From NCBI GenBank assembly GCA_027943335.1, contig BSBK01008846.1, positions 1 to 64,000 of the forward strand: a stretch of 64,000 nucleotides of DNA, read 5' to 3'. The DNA comes from Chamaecyparis obtusa. Lineage: Eukaryota; Streptophyta; Pinopsida; Cupressales; Cupressaceae. The position numbers were made by a program, and so were the translations under genes. A model generated the notes under the pieces. The model saw only the letters and a list, made by a program, of their open reading frames with translations. It ran no database searches and was not told where the DNA came from. Shown here piece after piece: positions 21,530 through 33,599 of the stretch (position 1 is the first letter of the stretch; each line of letters begins with the position of its first letter).

Positions 21530-24500
21530 ATGTATAAGAGAGAAGTACTGAAACTGAACAAAGAGAACTTCATAGTATGGAAAAGCCGAATGATGTTGCA
21601 CATATCTAGAATTGGAAGCTCAGTTGTAGACCTGATGAAGAATGGCTTTATACAACCACCCACTAGTCCTTTAACCCTTGATCAACTGAGAGACAAGCAT
21701 GAACACAATATCACTATGATGGAACTTTCTACTGCTTGTATCGATGCTGAATTTGAAGACATTAAGGGATGTGGCACTTCTAAAGAGATGTGGGACAAGT
21801 TAAATCTACTATACAGTGGAGATCTGAATGTTAAGAGAGCCAAAGTAGAAAGTCTAAGAGGTCATTTTGATGATATGAGAATGAAAGAAGGTGAGAACAT
21901 AGTGCAGCATTCAAACAGACTGAAAGAAGTAGTACATTTTATTAGAGCATCTAATGGAGTCATTGATGATGAAACAATTATAAGAAAGATTCTCTGAACT
22001 TTTTTACCAGTTTATGCAATCAGGATCTCTGCAATTCATGAAACAAGGGCCATGTCCAATCTTACCCTTGACACACTGATCGGTAAGCTTACTACCTGTG
22101 AATTAAATAACTTTGACAATAGTATTGTTCCTTTTGTTGAGTCTTCTTTCATGTCTTCTTTGAAGATTAGTAAGTCTAGCAAGAATATTAAAAATGATGA
22201 CAGTGATAGCAATACCGATGATGAACTTGATGAGCTTAAAGCTCTTATGGTCAGAAGATTACCCAAAGGAAAAGGAAGATATAGAGGTAAGTTACCTTTG
22301 GAATGTTTGAATTGTAAATAAGTTGGTCACATTGCTGCTAGATGTCCACAGAAGAAAGATGATGATAGATCAAAAGACCGATCAGAAGGAAGCTATGGGA
22401 GAAGAGTCAATAGAGGCTACCAATACAACAAAAGAGATAATCAAGATAGTTATGAAAAAGGAAAGAAGGTATGTTACATTTCCAAAGATATTTAATCTAA
22501 ATCTAACACTGATGATGATATAGAAGTAGTATTTGTTTCTATGAAAGATGATTCAGAGGAAGAAGAAAAGCATGAAGAAACATAACTAATCTCTAGAGTA
22601 GACAGAAATGAAACATGGATCATAGACAGTGGCTGGACACATCATATGACTGGTGATGTAGAAAAATTTAATCATCTTGTTGAATACAATGGAGGATCTA
22701 TGAGAATGGGAAATGATGCACCATGTATGGTAAGAGGTAAAGGTTCACTGATGATTAATGATAGACTTAAATGTGAAAATGCATACTGGGTAGATGGATT
22801 GAACTATAACTTGTTAAGTGTGGCATAGTTGAACAATTCAAGCCACTGACTTGCTTTTGGGAGCAAAAAGGTGAAAATCTATGATGATGGAGGAAGACTT
22901 GTCGGAACTGGTACACAATCTAGAGATAATCTATTCTATCTTGATATTGATCAGTCTTCTTATTTGTTAATGAAGGATGAAGATGCATGGTTGTGGCACA
23001 AAAGATTATGTCATGTAAATTTTGATAACATGATCAAGATTAGTAAAAAGAGAAGAGTTAGAGGATTTCCTCACTTATCAAAACCAGATCATGCTATATG
23101 CCATGAATGTCAGCAAGGTAAAATGACTAAGTCTAGCTTTAAGAGAAAAGATTAATCAATAAAGAAGATACTTGAGTTGGTTCATACTAACCTATGTGGT
23201 TCTATGAGAACTCAGAGTTGTTCTGGTGATAGATTCTTTATTCTTTTTTTTTATGACTATACTAGACTGATGAGTATTATGTTTTTGAAGGAGAAATTTG
23301 AAGCTTTCAAAATGTTTAAATGGAATAAGGCTAAGGTAGAGAAAGAAACTAGAAAAGAAATAAAATTCTTAAGATTTGATAGAGGAGGTGAATTTATCTT
23401 TGATGAATTTACTAATTTATGTAATGAGCATGGAATTAAAAGACATGTTTCTGCACCGAGGAGACCTCAGCAAAATGGCATTGCTGAAAGAAGGAATAGA
23501 TCAATAGTTGATTGTGCTAGAACACTGATGATACAGAAAAATGTTTCTCAGACATATTGGACAGAAGCTGTTAGTACAGTTGCATATGTTCTTAACTGAG
23601 TACAACTAAAGAAGGATTCCAACTGAACACCTTATGAGCTATGGTTTGGACACAAACCTATTGTAAGTTATTTCAAAAATTTTGGAAGTAAATGCTTTAT
23701 CTTGAAAGATGAGAGAAATGGAAAAATTGATTCAAAAGGAGATGAAGGGATATTTTTGGGATATTCCTCTACAAGTAAAGCATATAAATGTCTGAATAAG
23801 GTCACAAATAAGATTATTGAGAGTACTAATGTTCATGTTGATGAGTTTGATGAAAAGAACACAGAGGAGAGTAGAAAGGAACCAAAAGAATATAGTAGAT
23901 TCACTTATATTGAACTTCTTGATTATCAACTAAAACCGTAACCTGTGATAACTGGTCCGCAGGCAAACAATGTTGAAAAGTAGGAAGAGGAAATCAATGA
24001 AAAAAATGGAGCTGCCTAGCAAGCTGATGAACCTAAATAGGATGAACAAGAAAGAAGAGACATGATATTGGCTAGATTTATCATAAGACACCACCCCAAG
24101 ACACAAATTATTAGAGATAGACAAGATGGAATGCAAACTAGGAGCAAAACAAGACAAGGTACATGCTTAGTTTGTGAATTTGAACTAAAAAATGTGAATG
24201 TTGCATTGGAGAATGAGGACTGGATTAATTCAATGACCAAGGAAATTGAGCAGATAGAGAAGAAAAAAACTTGGATTTTAGTACCTTGACCAAAGGATTA
24301 AAATGTTATCGGTACTAAATGGATATTCAGAAATAAGTTGAATGAGAATGGAGAAGTTACAAGAAATAAAGCCAAATTGGTATACAAGGGATATGCATAG
24401 GAAGAAGACATTGACTATGGTCAAACATTTGCACCTGTTGCTAGATTAGAAGGAGTTAGAATGCTACTTGCATATGCTGCACATAAGAAATTTAAAGTTT

Positions 24501-25719
24501 ATCAAATGGATGTGAAGTCAGCATTTTTTAATGGTATACTTGAAGAAGAAGTCTACATAGAACAACCGGAAGGGTTTGTTGATCCCGACAATAGTGAGAT
24601 GGCATGTAGATTAAAAATTTTTTATATGGATTGAAGCAAGCACTGAGAGCATGGTATGAGAGACTGCATACTTACTTGCTAAGTATTGGATTTGTCAGGA
24701 CAAGTGAAAACAACAATCTATATATGAAAGGTAATACTGATGACACTATTCTTATTGTTGAAATTTTTGTGGATGATATTATTTTTGGAGGAAAAGATCA
24801 TATATGAAAATCCTTTGCTAATGAAATGCAAAAAGAATTTGAAATGTCTATGTTTGGAGAGATTAAATTCTTTCTAGGACTACAAGTGATTCAACAGAGT
24901 GATGGGATATTCATCACACAATCTAAGTACATAAAGGAAGTATTGAAGACATTTGGCATGGAAGATGCTAAACCTGTGGGAACATTGATGGCTACTAGAT
25001 GCAAATTGACAAAGGAGGATGAAACTATAGAGGTAAATCAAACACTTTACCGATCCATGATTGGTAAACTAATGTATGTAGTTCACAATAGACCAGACAT
25101 AACACATGCTATGGGGATTGTTGCTAGGTTTTTTGCTAACCCTAGAGAGTCACATATGATAGCTACTAAAAGAATCTTAAGATATTTGAAAAAGATAGAA
25201 GATTATGGCACTTGGTATTCAAAGGAAGGAAAGTCTGAGTTAAAGGTATATATCGATGTTGATTGGGCTGGAAATGTGGATGACAGAAAAAGCACCATCG
25301 GAGGAGCATTTTTCTTTGGTGAAAGACTTGTAACCTAGTAAAATAAAAAGGAAGCCTGCATTTCTCAGTCAACTCCAGAAGTAGAGTATGTTGCTGCTCC
25401 TACAAATTTCTCGAACATAGCATACATCAAGCAAGTGTTGGAAGGGATGAATGAGGTAATCACTGACCCAGTGATTATATATTGTGACAACACCAGTGCT
25501 ATTAACATTTTGAAAAATCTTGTGATGCACTCAAAGACAAAGAATATATCTATTAAGTATCATTAATTGAGAGAGCAAGTGCAGGAAAAGAAAGTGAAGT
25601 TAGAATTTGTTACATCTAAGGAACAACTTGAAGATATTTTTACAAAGCCTCTACCAAAGGACACATTTGAATACTTGAGGACTAGACTTGGGGTCCGTCC
25701 CCTATCTATCAGTCACTAA
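21530..25719 (+). pseudogene. Copia gag-pol polyprotein, inactivated
   Basis: Starts MYKREVLKLNKENFIVWKSR (gag). Next come a CCHC knuckle (CLNCK-stop-VGHIAARC), protease WIIDSGWTHHMTGD, GAG-pre-integrase (LWHKRLCHVN...CHECQQGK), and an integrase core with VHTNLCGSM (the first catalytic Asp is now Asn), LRFDRGGEF and NGIAERRNR. RT follows with TFAPVARLEGVRMLLA, MDVKSAFFNG and FVDDIIFGG, then RNase H with YIDVDWAGNVDDRKST and a C-terminus with EDIFTKPLPK. All parts up to about 24300 share one frame. One base is lost near 24620 in the KSLYGLKQA region. At least nine stops are present, most explained by CGA, CAA or CAG turning into TGA, TAA or TAG. Confidence 0.95.
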
Positions 25720-26268
25720 GGTGATGTGGATGTTGCATCAGCCTACTCATCTCAGAAGATCATACATGTTGATGGAGCATAGTTCACACTTTGAATCATG
25801 TTCAAGGTTGTGATTAAGTTTGGAGAACTAGAAAAAATTGAGATATCAGTATTCAGAGATACAAAGAAGCAGTTGAATAGTAAAGAGATACTTGGCTACC
25901 GACAGAGCTGATTGTTTATTTGTTTTCTTTTGCATTTTTGTCAAAGGGAGAGATAAATAATATGAAAAGGAGAGATAACTAAAGTGAGAGAAACAACACC
26001 AATGAGAACTATATGAGCGAGAGATAATCTAAATGGAATAGAGTATTATAGATCAGTTACTAAGAATAGGAGCAGAAATAGGAGAACTAAAAAGAGAACA
26101 TCTGATGTCAAGCATTATAGTTTTACAAATGTTGAGAAACGTAGTGATTAAACATATTAAGTCTATTTGACTTACAACATTTGTTTATAGAGTTGTACAA
26201 TACATGTTTGGTATGTGTATGGTACATTTCATATTACTTGAGTTGCCATCAATGCCAAAGGGAGAGAT
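25720..26268 (+). other. Copia 3' untranslated region with polypurine tract
   Basis: About 550 bp with no long frame, ending AAAGGGAGAGAT just before the 3' LTR at 26269, which is the plus-strand primer position. Confidence 0.8.
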
Positions 26269-27752
26269 TGATGAAGTACAACTGATTCAGAACTAGAATG
26301 AAGAATCTGTAATTCAAGATTACTAAAGAATTGATGTTTGGATAATACAAGATGATTTAATCAATTTTATGTTTTCATTGATATCAACTAGCTTGACAGT
26401 ACTTATCTTGTAAGTTACTATACCGACACATCTGAAGAAAGGTGGAAAAGATGAAGAACGGAGAAATCTACACGAGGAAGATGTACATGTCAGGTGAGGA
26501 TAAAGAATACACTGAGTAACTTGTTGATGAGTCTATGACTTGATGGAATTGACTGCATTATGTTGTATTCATCTATAATGAAGAATAGAGCTGAAAGACA
26601 CAAACCAGTGTTGTCAGTAAACTAAACCATTTTAGTATACACTGACGGAGTGTAGTGTATACTGAGCATAGTTTTAACCAAGCATGTGTTCACTGATGCA
26701 TTTCTTTGTTAACCAACAAAGACAGAAAGGAATTAATGATCAGTTTAGCCGATAAAGTGATGAGCTGTAAAGTGTATGAAATTGAGGTAATAGATAAAGT
26801 TAGTTATGAAGATTAATGGCTAACATAAATCAAAAGGATCTGACGGAGAAGATTGAAATGTGTTATTGACACATCAGTTGAGGAAACCTGAAGCAGCAAA
26901 ATCTATGGAGATGATTAAGTAGCAAAATCAAATGGAGGAAAAGAAAATGTTTTACATGTCTATATAGAAGACTGGAGGTTTCATTATGAAAGGATGCCAG
27001 AAGAAGAAGAAGCTACAAAATTATCGCGTGAAGAAGTTTTCATGTATTTTGATCATACTAGTTATTGAGAACAAAGCTACAGAATAGTTACTGAGCTACA
27101 AAGAGCAATTATCGACGAATAGTAAGTTAACACAGTATTAAATCTGAAGTGATATATTGATCAGGAGGATTTGTATGACCATAATATAGATCTATAATCT
27201 GCAATTGAATTTTTAATAAGGCAAATCAACTACTGTTACATATTTAACCATTGTACATAGTCAAATCTCTTAACTGAGTGGACTTAGAAAGTCTTATGAT
27301 GTATCATTCATTAGAGTGAACATTGTTATCCTGTCAAGCCCAGAGTGACTATTGGTTGGACAATAACTTCTAGTCTAAAATCCTCTAATAAGGTCACACC
27401 TAATAGTGTGTTTGTAACCTTTAATAGGGTTGGGTCTTCACCAAACTCACTTCAAAAGAGTGAACATTTTGGGTTGCTGGTCCCAAGTGGTTTTTTCCTT
27501 CACAGGATTTCCATGTTAAATCTTTTGTGTTATGTGTTGATTGTGATATTTTTTTGTTAGCATACTTTGCATATTACATGTTAGATTTGATCGGTAATTA
27601 CTATAAGCATAGAATTGACAATCGGTAAAAGTATAGATAGTGAAAGTAATTATGTTTACCGAGCAGTAGGAATTGAAGTATATGTTTTGAATTATACATT
27701 TTGATTTGGGACAGCGTTTAACTGATTCACCCCCCTCTCAATTATTCCAACA
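26269..27752 (+). repeat. 3' LTR of Ty1/copia element
   Basis: 1484 bp, TGATGAAGTACAACTG to TTATTCCAACA, followed by AGTCA. It keeps the canonical CA end that the 5' copy has lost. The short frame at 27345-27560 matches the one at 21058-21297 simply because it lies in the LTR. Confidence 0.94.
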
Positions 27753-28046
27753 AGTCATTCTTATTTCTAGACTTCAAAAATCAAGAAATAAAATAATAGA
27801 TATTATTATCTATTAATTTAATAGATCTCACATAAATATAATTATTCTGTAATATTCCTTTACCATATGATATTTCAAAAAAAAACCTATAAATGAAATA
27901 AATTTTGGTTCATTCCAACCTAATAATTATATTAGGTAACTCATGATACATCCTTGTAACCCCAAAGATGAAAAAAATATGCGGTATAATATGTTTCCAT
28001 ATTGTTATATCACATAACTTCTACTAAGGTGGTACATTATTACACT

Positions 28047-30495
28047 TGTTACCCAATTTTTCATGTTGCATTCAAATTTGGCTGAAGTCCATTCCAGGGT
28101 CTCTATTTTATCCTTAATGAGGTTCCCTGAAAATTTCATGAAGTTATGTCTTGTCTCCTAGCCTCTGCAATTTGTTTTATCCTTTGGTCTGCAAGCTAAA
28201 GTTTGAAAAAAGTAGCTGTTGTGCTCAAAAAACCTTGCAAACCCTAGCCAATTTCTATTTTGTCATTACTTTATCTTGGCCACTTAAGTTTTCAAAAACC
28301 CATGTGCACTTTATTTCCTTTTGGTCACTAGTTCTCTAAGTTTTCCAATGGTTATCTCTTTGGTTGGGCAATTTAGCGACTACATTGATTCTCTTAGTCA
28401 CAAAATGTTCAACGGTTAAGTCTTAATATCCAGCGACCCAGAGAAATAGCTAGCCCTTCCTTAGTTTCATAATCACTAAATTTTCTCTGGCAGTCTTTTA
28501 TGTGGGGGCCCAAGCTTCAACATTTGACGGTCCTCATGTTTTCAAAAAGGATGTGTCAGAGGCATGTGAAATCATGACAACCATTAGATCTTCCAAGTCT
28601 GCAGCACTTCAAAGTCAAGTGGGTCCATTACCACGATGTCATACATGGAAGCTTATTATTGGCCAAGGGTTTGTGATGTGTAAGACTTGTCAGAGGGATC
28701 AAGATCAATGGCTGGCACATGATCTGAAGGGTTTGTGTCAGAGCATCCAATCATGCATCAACCGTTTGATCTGCCAAATGTTCAGGACTTGTCAATGGGT
28801 CCAGTGCCAGTTCAGGATGATTTGCTAGCTTCTTATTGGTCGAGGTAAAGAGAAAGACTATGGGACCATGTTGCCAGGTGCACTGATATGTTTGAAGATG
28901 ATTGGTCCACATGTACTGAGTTGGATTAACTGTTCATGGGGCCAGGTTTCTTAGGCATGCCAGTGGGGTCCCAAAGGAAAAGAGATCTACGGAAGTCATA
29001 TGATCGCATGGAATATTCTGAGCCGATGCTATCATGTGACTACCGTCTGATGGAATTCTTTAAGTCATGGGTCTAAGACTTGTCAGAAGTGCTGAGTTGG
29101 TTGTTTTCATTAGCTGTTGACTTCCACGGTGGCTTTGACCTATCAAAAGGGATTGTAAAAGGTTTTCAAACATGCATCTGGGCCATTCATTTTTTGGGAG
29201 GATCTTCATCGATGGTTGTGTTTTAATTTTGAACCCTACTAGCTGTTAACATTCAAATTCAAATATTTGTCTCACGGTTTTGATCTTTTCTGCCAGTGCT
29301 TGTTCCAATAAGCCATGCACGACGTCGGGTAGCTCGGGGCAATAATGTTAAGGACTGAGTTGGTTGTGGGGGACTTTGAGGTGATCTTTAGATGGTGTTG
29401 TAGGCCTCTTCACCGTATGTTCATGCCACAAGTTAATAAATATGAACTTGGCGCCATTATTTCTGCAGTCCTTTCTCCAGGGTTATATGATTTATTTTGA
29501 GAGCCTTCATGATTGAGTGGAGTTGCAGGTGGGTTGGTAGATCAAGGTGATGTGTCGATAGGTGGTCCTGGTATAGAAAGATATGCATGATGAGATTTTG
29601 GACCTATTTGTCAACTGTTCTCAAAGATTTTGATGGTTTTGTACCTCTAGGCTTTGGTAAAAGTTGTAAATCTGTAACCCTAGTTAGGTTTAGTTCTTGA
29701 CTCCTTCCTACATGCAGGGAGTGATGTATATATTGTTTTTTGAGAGATTTTGAGAAGAGAGTTGGACAATTGTAATAGAAATTCATCTTTCTAAAGAGTT
29801 ATATGTGGCATTTTCTCTTCCCTCTAGCTTCTACAGTTATATTTCTCCCATTGATAAATTCAAATATTGTAGAGGTATCTTGTGACAATCCTTCATGTCC
29901 CTATGCTTCCTTGTCTAAGTTTATCTCTTATTGGATTTAAGTGTATGGTGTTTTTAGTGATATCTTAGGGTTCCTGATCCCTCTTTCTTTCTGTAATTAT
30001 GTGTGTTATTGTGTTTGATCTAATCTAGATGTTCATGTGGGTATACTTCAGCCCCCTAGCAATCTTGTCTCAATCCTACACCAAGTTGCAGAAGTGAATG
30101 TCTGCTTGTAGGTCATAGGTTGTGTCTTATGTCCAGGCCCTCCTGTGAAACACTTATGTAAGCCTATTCAGTAAGTTGTGACCTACTAGACCTAAGTCTT
30201 TCACTGGTTTCATTCCTCTATGCTGAGATCCAAACTCTAGTTTTGGTGCATCACCTAGTAGGTAGTTTGCTTTCAGTCATTTCCATTTCAAGCATTCCTT
30301 CTATCCCTTTTCCCCTCAAGATTTACTTTCCTTTTAAGAGAAAATTAAGGTGATAATCCAAGAGGAACCAGCCTAGAATATGGATGTTTCATCTTAGTTA
30401 TCATAGGTCCCACAACCTGGAGATAATTCCCAAGCTATACTGAGTTATCAAGACTATGAGAGCTTGAGTTAAGGGTGCAAACTTAGTGTATAACA
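28047..30495 (+). repeat. Solo LTR of the Tat-like family, plus orientation
   Basis: Begins TGTTACCCAATTTTTC and ends TTAGTGTATAACA. It is the reverse-orientation relative of the LTRs at 46304-49029, 51212-53958 and 56980-59680; the end section matches the first of these at nearly 90% by eye. It is flanked by ACACT (28042-28046) and ACACC (30496-30500), a 5-bp duplication with one C/T difference. No internal region is attached, so it is a solo LTR left by recombination. Short frames inside it are not genes. Confidence 0.9.
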
Positions 30496-30500
30496 ACACC

Positions 30501-31460
30501 CATTAAAAGTAATTTTCTAGCCTAGTAAGTTTTTTTTTATTGTTTCTTATTAATTAAAAGAGTTCTTGGAATGCTAGCTTGAAATGCACATGTAATAGTA
30601 TTAATAATCCTTGAGGTTTTTTGTAACTAACTAAAAATAAAGTATGATGAAGAGTTACATTTAGATTGACCACATAAATGATAGAAACAAAATTTAAGCA
30701 TGTAAGATATTATGGGTTTGAGGGATGGATAAGTTGAATCTATTATAGTAACATTTCACCAAGTGTAGATTATATTTAATATTCTATATTATTAAAATAA
30801 CATTGTATTTGAAAGCACATTTCATTGATACTAGAAGTGAATTGATTTGATAACATTTTGTCTCCCTTTAAATTTTTTCAGGTAATTATGTTGTTATGTG
30901 TATGAATGTATTTCTTTATTTTTTTATTTTGGAGCTCTAAATATTGAATGGGAAATTAGATTGCAATTAAATTTTATAGCATCATTACCCAATAATAACA
31001 TAATATCAAAAAAATTAGTTGGAATTCATAGGAATCTTCCTTATTACATCACATTGTGGCTTTATAAAGCCAAGTATATTCTACACTACCTTATTTATAG
31101 GATTATAACTTCCCAGCAAACCATAGTATGCACAATATATTTTATTCATTTACTATTACCTAGCTTACATTATTATAAATTAACAATTATATGTTAATAT
31201 AATTTTATTATTTAATCCAACCTAAAATAGATATAATAAATATAATATTTTGACCATGTTATATCAATATAAAAAAAGGAGTGATAATTATAATAGTTCT
31301 GATTAAGTCAATTAGGAAAGGGCTCAAATCCATAAAGTCAAGCCTAAAGGGAGTTCAAAAGGAGTTCACAAGAACATAATTCAAATAGAAAACCACCAAA
31401 CAAAAAAATCTAACTAAAGCACCAATAATAAAAAGACAAAAATCTAGAATAGAAACATGA
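30501..31460. other. AT-rich sequence, no gene seen
   Basis: Contains one 99-codon frame (30898-31197) of low-complexity composition with no recognisable motif, which I regard as chance. No repeat boundary was found. Confidence 0.45.
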
Positions 31461-31639
31461 GCATAGATATAAACTAAATGGAAGGGGTTTTACCCTCCTT
31501 CATTTCTTTATTTAACTCCTTCAAAGTTTCCAAGAATGATTCATTCTAGTGCGAGTGTTGAGTTGAGTGAAAATTGGATAGGCCATCTTTCTCTAGCAAA
31601 GTAGATGCCTAGAAAGTAGTCACCTCTCTCCTTATTTTA

Positions 31640-33500
31640 TATTTTCTTTACTCTACCTCCTCCTAAAAGGTGTGAAGAAATCTTGTAGTATTTTCCACCA
31701 TGTCCTTACTAAAATTGACATTTTCTTCAAGTTTTATGTTCACCTGATTCTGATTTGATTTAACATCAAAAAAATCCAACAACATTTCACGTTTCTTCTG
31801 CTCATAGAGACTCGTTCCCCTTGATTCATGTCTTTGATTAGAAATTGTATCCCAATTGTCTAATTTTATTGAAATTTCATTAATTTCTTCCCAAACCCAG
31901 GCACAATGAAAGTTTGAGACCAATCCCCAATTTTACTCTTAGTCTCTCTAATAGATTCAAGTATTTTGATCTTTTTATTAATCGTATGAAGTTACACAAT
32001 GATTCATTTGATGATGAAATTCGAATGATTATATATGATACACAATTTATCAACTTTGTCCATAATGTGGGGATATCTATGTAATCTATCTTTAGAGATG
32101 GGGTTGTGCAAATACAGGGGATAAATATTCTATGGGGAAGACACCTTAGGAACATCTTTAGGGGAAGGGGGTTCCTAATCCTATTTTACATTCTTGAGGG
32201 AGGTATTTTCAAGGTTCAAATCCAACTCTGTGGACCAAGAAGAGAAAGACTTTTGGAGATGATAACAATTTCCTCAATGCTTATCCTATGAAATTAATTT
32301 TATGTCATGCTTAAAGTGATTAAGAATAGGGAAGTGATAGGAGTTGGATCATTTGAATGTACCTTCAAGTGTGATGAATTTTTTAAGCACCAGAGTCACA
32401 TCCTTCCATTTCCTTAGGAGTTCTTCATATTTTAAGCCATTATAAAGACAAGGAATCTTTTCTCTAGGGATAAGGAATTTCTTGAAAACCTACTTGTAAT
32501 AATCTTTGGATTTTTTAGGAAGAGTTATGCCTTCTCCTAACAAACCAATTACAATAGCGATAGACTCAATAGAGACCACATAAGAGATGTCCCTAATGGT
32601 GACTTTTCCTTTATCCCAAGACTTAAAGATTTTTCTAGATAAGTCAAGATCATAGCCCTTCATCACTTTGATATAATTATCCATATGGCCTCATTGGAGA
32701 ATAGGCCAAAGTCTAGTATTATTCTTGAGCTCTTCACAAGTATTAGGATTAGTTTGTATAATATCCCCTCACATGGCTTCCTGGAAATAATGTAGCTTCA
32801 TAAAGACATAAGAAAATAGTGAAATAAAAGTTTCCTAAAATGATTTTGAGAAAAACTATAGAATTAATCCCAACTAAAAGCCTCAGCTCTATGTAATAAT
32901 TACTTGTTAATGTTTTTAGCAATCATCATGAATGAGAAGGGTGATTGGGTATTTTGTATCATGAGTGGGAAGATGTTCAATGATGGTATCACATGCCTCA
33001 TAAGGAAAGTCTTGATTTTCAAATAGGGTGTGGAATTATTAAGTCAAGAAACCCATAGTTGCCAAATTATCAATAAAAAACTTCCCCTCACATAATGCAC
33101 GTGCTAATTATTGAGTTTGTCAAGTGAGGCCAATGAATTTTTCCTTGAAGATTGAATCTCTCATCTACCATCTAGGTTTGGAAACACCATTTAACATCTT
33201 GGAGGTGTTAAGGGAACTACCCTCAGTAATGAAATTATTATAACCAAGTTAGATAGACTATATAATTCCATGATGTGCTACCATAACCTGGCCATGTGGG
33301 TAGTTTGAGAACCCAAATTCATAACATAATCAAAAATAAAATTGTCACATTCATCTCTAATGAGATCATCCCATCTACTGAACCTAAGCTCCCTAGAGAA
33401 GAATTATGGGGCCAGGAGAGGCCATTTAATAATATTTCTAAATCCTAGAGGAGATGAAATATAACTCTCAAGTAAAATAGAAAGACCCCATTTTCTAGCA
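31640..33500 (-). pseudogene. Unrecognised protein-coding relic
   Basis: On the minus strand a decayed but coherent protein can be followed. It has KWPLLAP and RWDDLIRDECDNFIFDYV near 33340-33440, LATMGFL and YEACDTIIEHLPTHD near 32960-33080, LHYFQEAM near 32790, and then an open piece at 32684-32490 (MDNYIKVMKGYDLDLSRKIF, VTIRDISYVVSIESIA). Further fragments reach about 31640. Stops and shifts are frequent. The MKGYDLDL...SW..GKVT.RDI pattern recalls uncharacterised repeated proteins of conifer genomes, from memory only; I assign no function. It lies downstream of, and in the same direction as, the LINE to its right. Confidence 0.4.
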
Positions 33501-33599
33501 ATATCCCAATCAATAGAGGAAGGAAGGAAATTATATCTAGTTTGATTACTGCTCTTCATATTTTCCTTGATATTATTAGTAATAGAAAAGTAAAGAGGA

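Larger units (their letters stand above)
20005..27752 (+). mobile_element. Complete but inactive Ty1/copia retrotransposon
   Basis: 7.75 kb: LTRs 20005-21465 and 26269-27752, a tRNA-Met-type primer site, gag-pol in copia order (gag, protease, integrase, RT, RNase H), a polypurine tract, and an AGTCA duplication. The LTRs differ by about 15 of 235 bases in the first part compared by eye (roughly 6%). The 3' LTR is 23 bp longer, largely because of extra sequence at about 26678-26720. Many stops and one frameshift show it is dead. Confidence 0.95.

Noticed and set aside
28502..28828. 108-codon ORF
   Set aside because: It lies inside the solo LTR and has no counterpart frame in the other LTR copies that I could see.
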